Below are positions 63,800 to 64,000 of a stretch of DNA of 64,000 nt, piece by piece (positions within the stretch are counted from its first letter, which is position 1; each line of letters opens with the position of its first letter). The stretch comes from Incurvaria masculella (lineage: Eukaryota > Arthropoda > Insecta > Lepidoptera > Incurvariidae). A program made the position numbers and the translations under genes. Below the pieces are notes generated by a model. That model did not search any database. It had not been told where the DNA came from and was given only the letters and a program-made list of their open reading frames with translations. Location: positions 9,508,501 through 9,572,500 of the forward strand of contig OX335651.1 in the NCBI GenBank assembly GCA_946894095.1, written 5' to 3'.

Positions 63800-64000
63800 A
63801 TACATTATTACATTTACAATGAAAAATCATAAAAATAATATTAAAACGGAGAATCCACCGGCGGCGAGAGGGGGCTCCTCCAAGCGCGCCGGTGGGCGCA
63901 GGCCGTGTTGGCGGCGCTCTCCGGGACGACGTGAGCCAGGCCTCGAACGGTAGGTGGTGGCCTTGACACGCAGGCCTCCACCACCCCCATCTCGGAGAGC
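63800..64000 (+). other. Abrupt GC-rich segment cut by the window end
   Basis: From about 63,855, composition switches to GC-rich (CCACCGGCGGCGAGAGGGGG). A plus frame with basic Arg/Gly/Pro-rich content runs to a stop at 63,951-63,953. This could be the start of a retrotransposon ORF or a gene exon. Too little is visible to decide. Confidence 0.3.

Overview
The window is animal nuclear DNA, most likely from a moth or butterfly. It is AT-rich, its genes are split by introns with GT/AG junctions, and it is crowded with short interspersed repeats of lepidopteran type: a tRNA-headed SINE family, MITEs carrying (GTCY)n/(ACGG)n microsatellites, TTAGG-type telomere-like repeats and a Penelope-like retroelement. 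No prokaryotic, organellar or viral gene was recognised. Family names come from recognising motifs by eye, without database searches.

Two multi-exon genes can be assembled confidently, both on the minus strand. The first (26.36-32.40 kb) encodes a 191-residue secreted short peptidoglycan recognition protein (PGRP-S): signal peptide, one PGRP domain, four exons with matching phases 1-2-1. The second (51.27-56.73 kb) encodes a membrane-bound RING-CH (MARCH2/3-type) E3 ubiquitin ligase of about 461 residues: long basic N-terminus, C4HC3 RING-CH, two transmembrane segments, four exons with phases 2-0-0. A third, weaker locus lies on the plus strand: a TATA-driven GC-rich exon at 7.65-8.11 kb with a 70-codon ORF, possibly spliced to a small exon at 13.22 kb.

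The most unusual feature is tandem exon duplication in both confident genes. In the PGRP gene, exon 1 with its flank is present twice and intact. The exon-2 region holds an array of diverged copies with a higher-order period of about 397 bp. The last exon is present four times at about 205-bp spacing, with only the most distal copy fully intact. In the MARCH gene the last coding exon is repeated four times at 106-109 bp spacing. Because that period is not a multiple of three, splicing into different copies would give different C-termini.

The rest of the window is mostly mobile-element debris. 0-6.3 kb: SINE and MITE fragments, a LINE 3' end and a diverged tandem repeat (5.0-5.8 kb). 6.3-7.2 kb: a hAT-like element with 8-bp target duplication and a small palindromic MITE. 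10-25.7 kb: several long-inverted-repeat MITEs, including an 80/81 foldback at 14.8 kb, SINEs (one with a 5S rRNA-like head) and an element with a (CCTAA)n core. 30-31.2 kb and 58.6-59.5 kb: two copies of one repeat in opposite orientation; one is interrupted by a (GTCY)n MITE, so the other serves as the empty site. 43.6-47.2 kb: two 5'-truncated Penelope-like copies head to head inside one 13-bp target duplication. The PGRP product would act outside the cell in bacterial sensing. The MARCH product would act in endomembranes or at the cell surface. Nothing links the two functionally beyond being neighbours.
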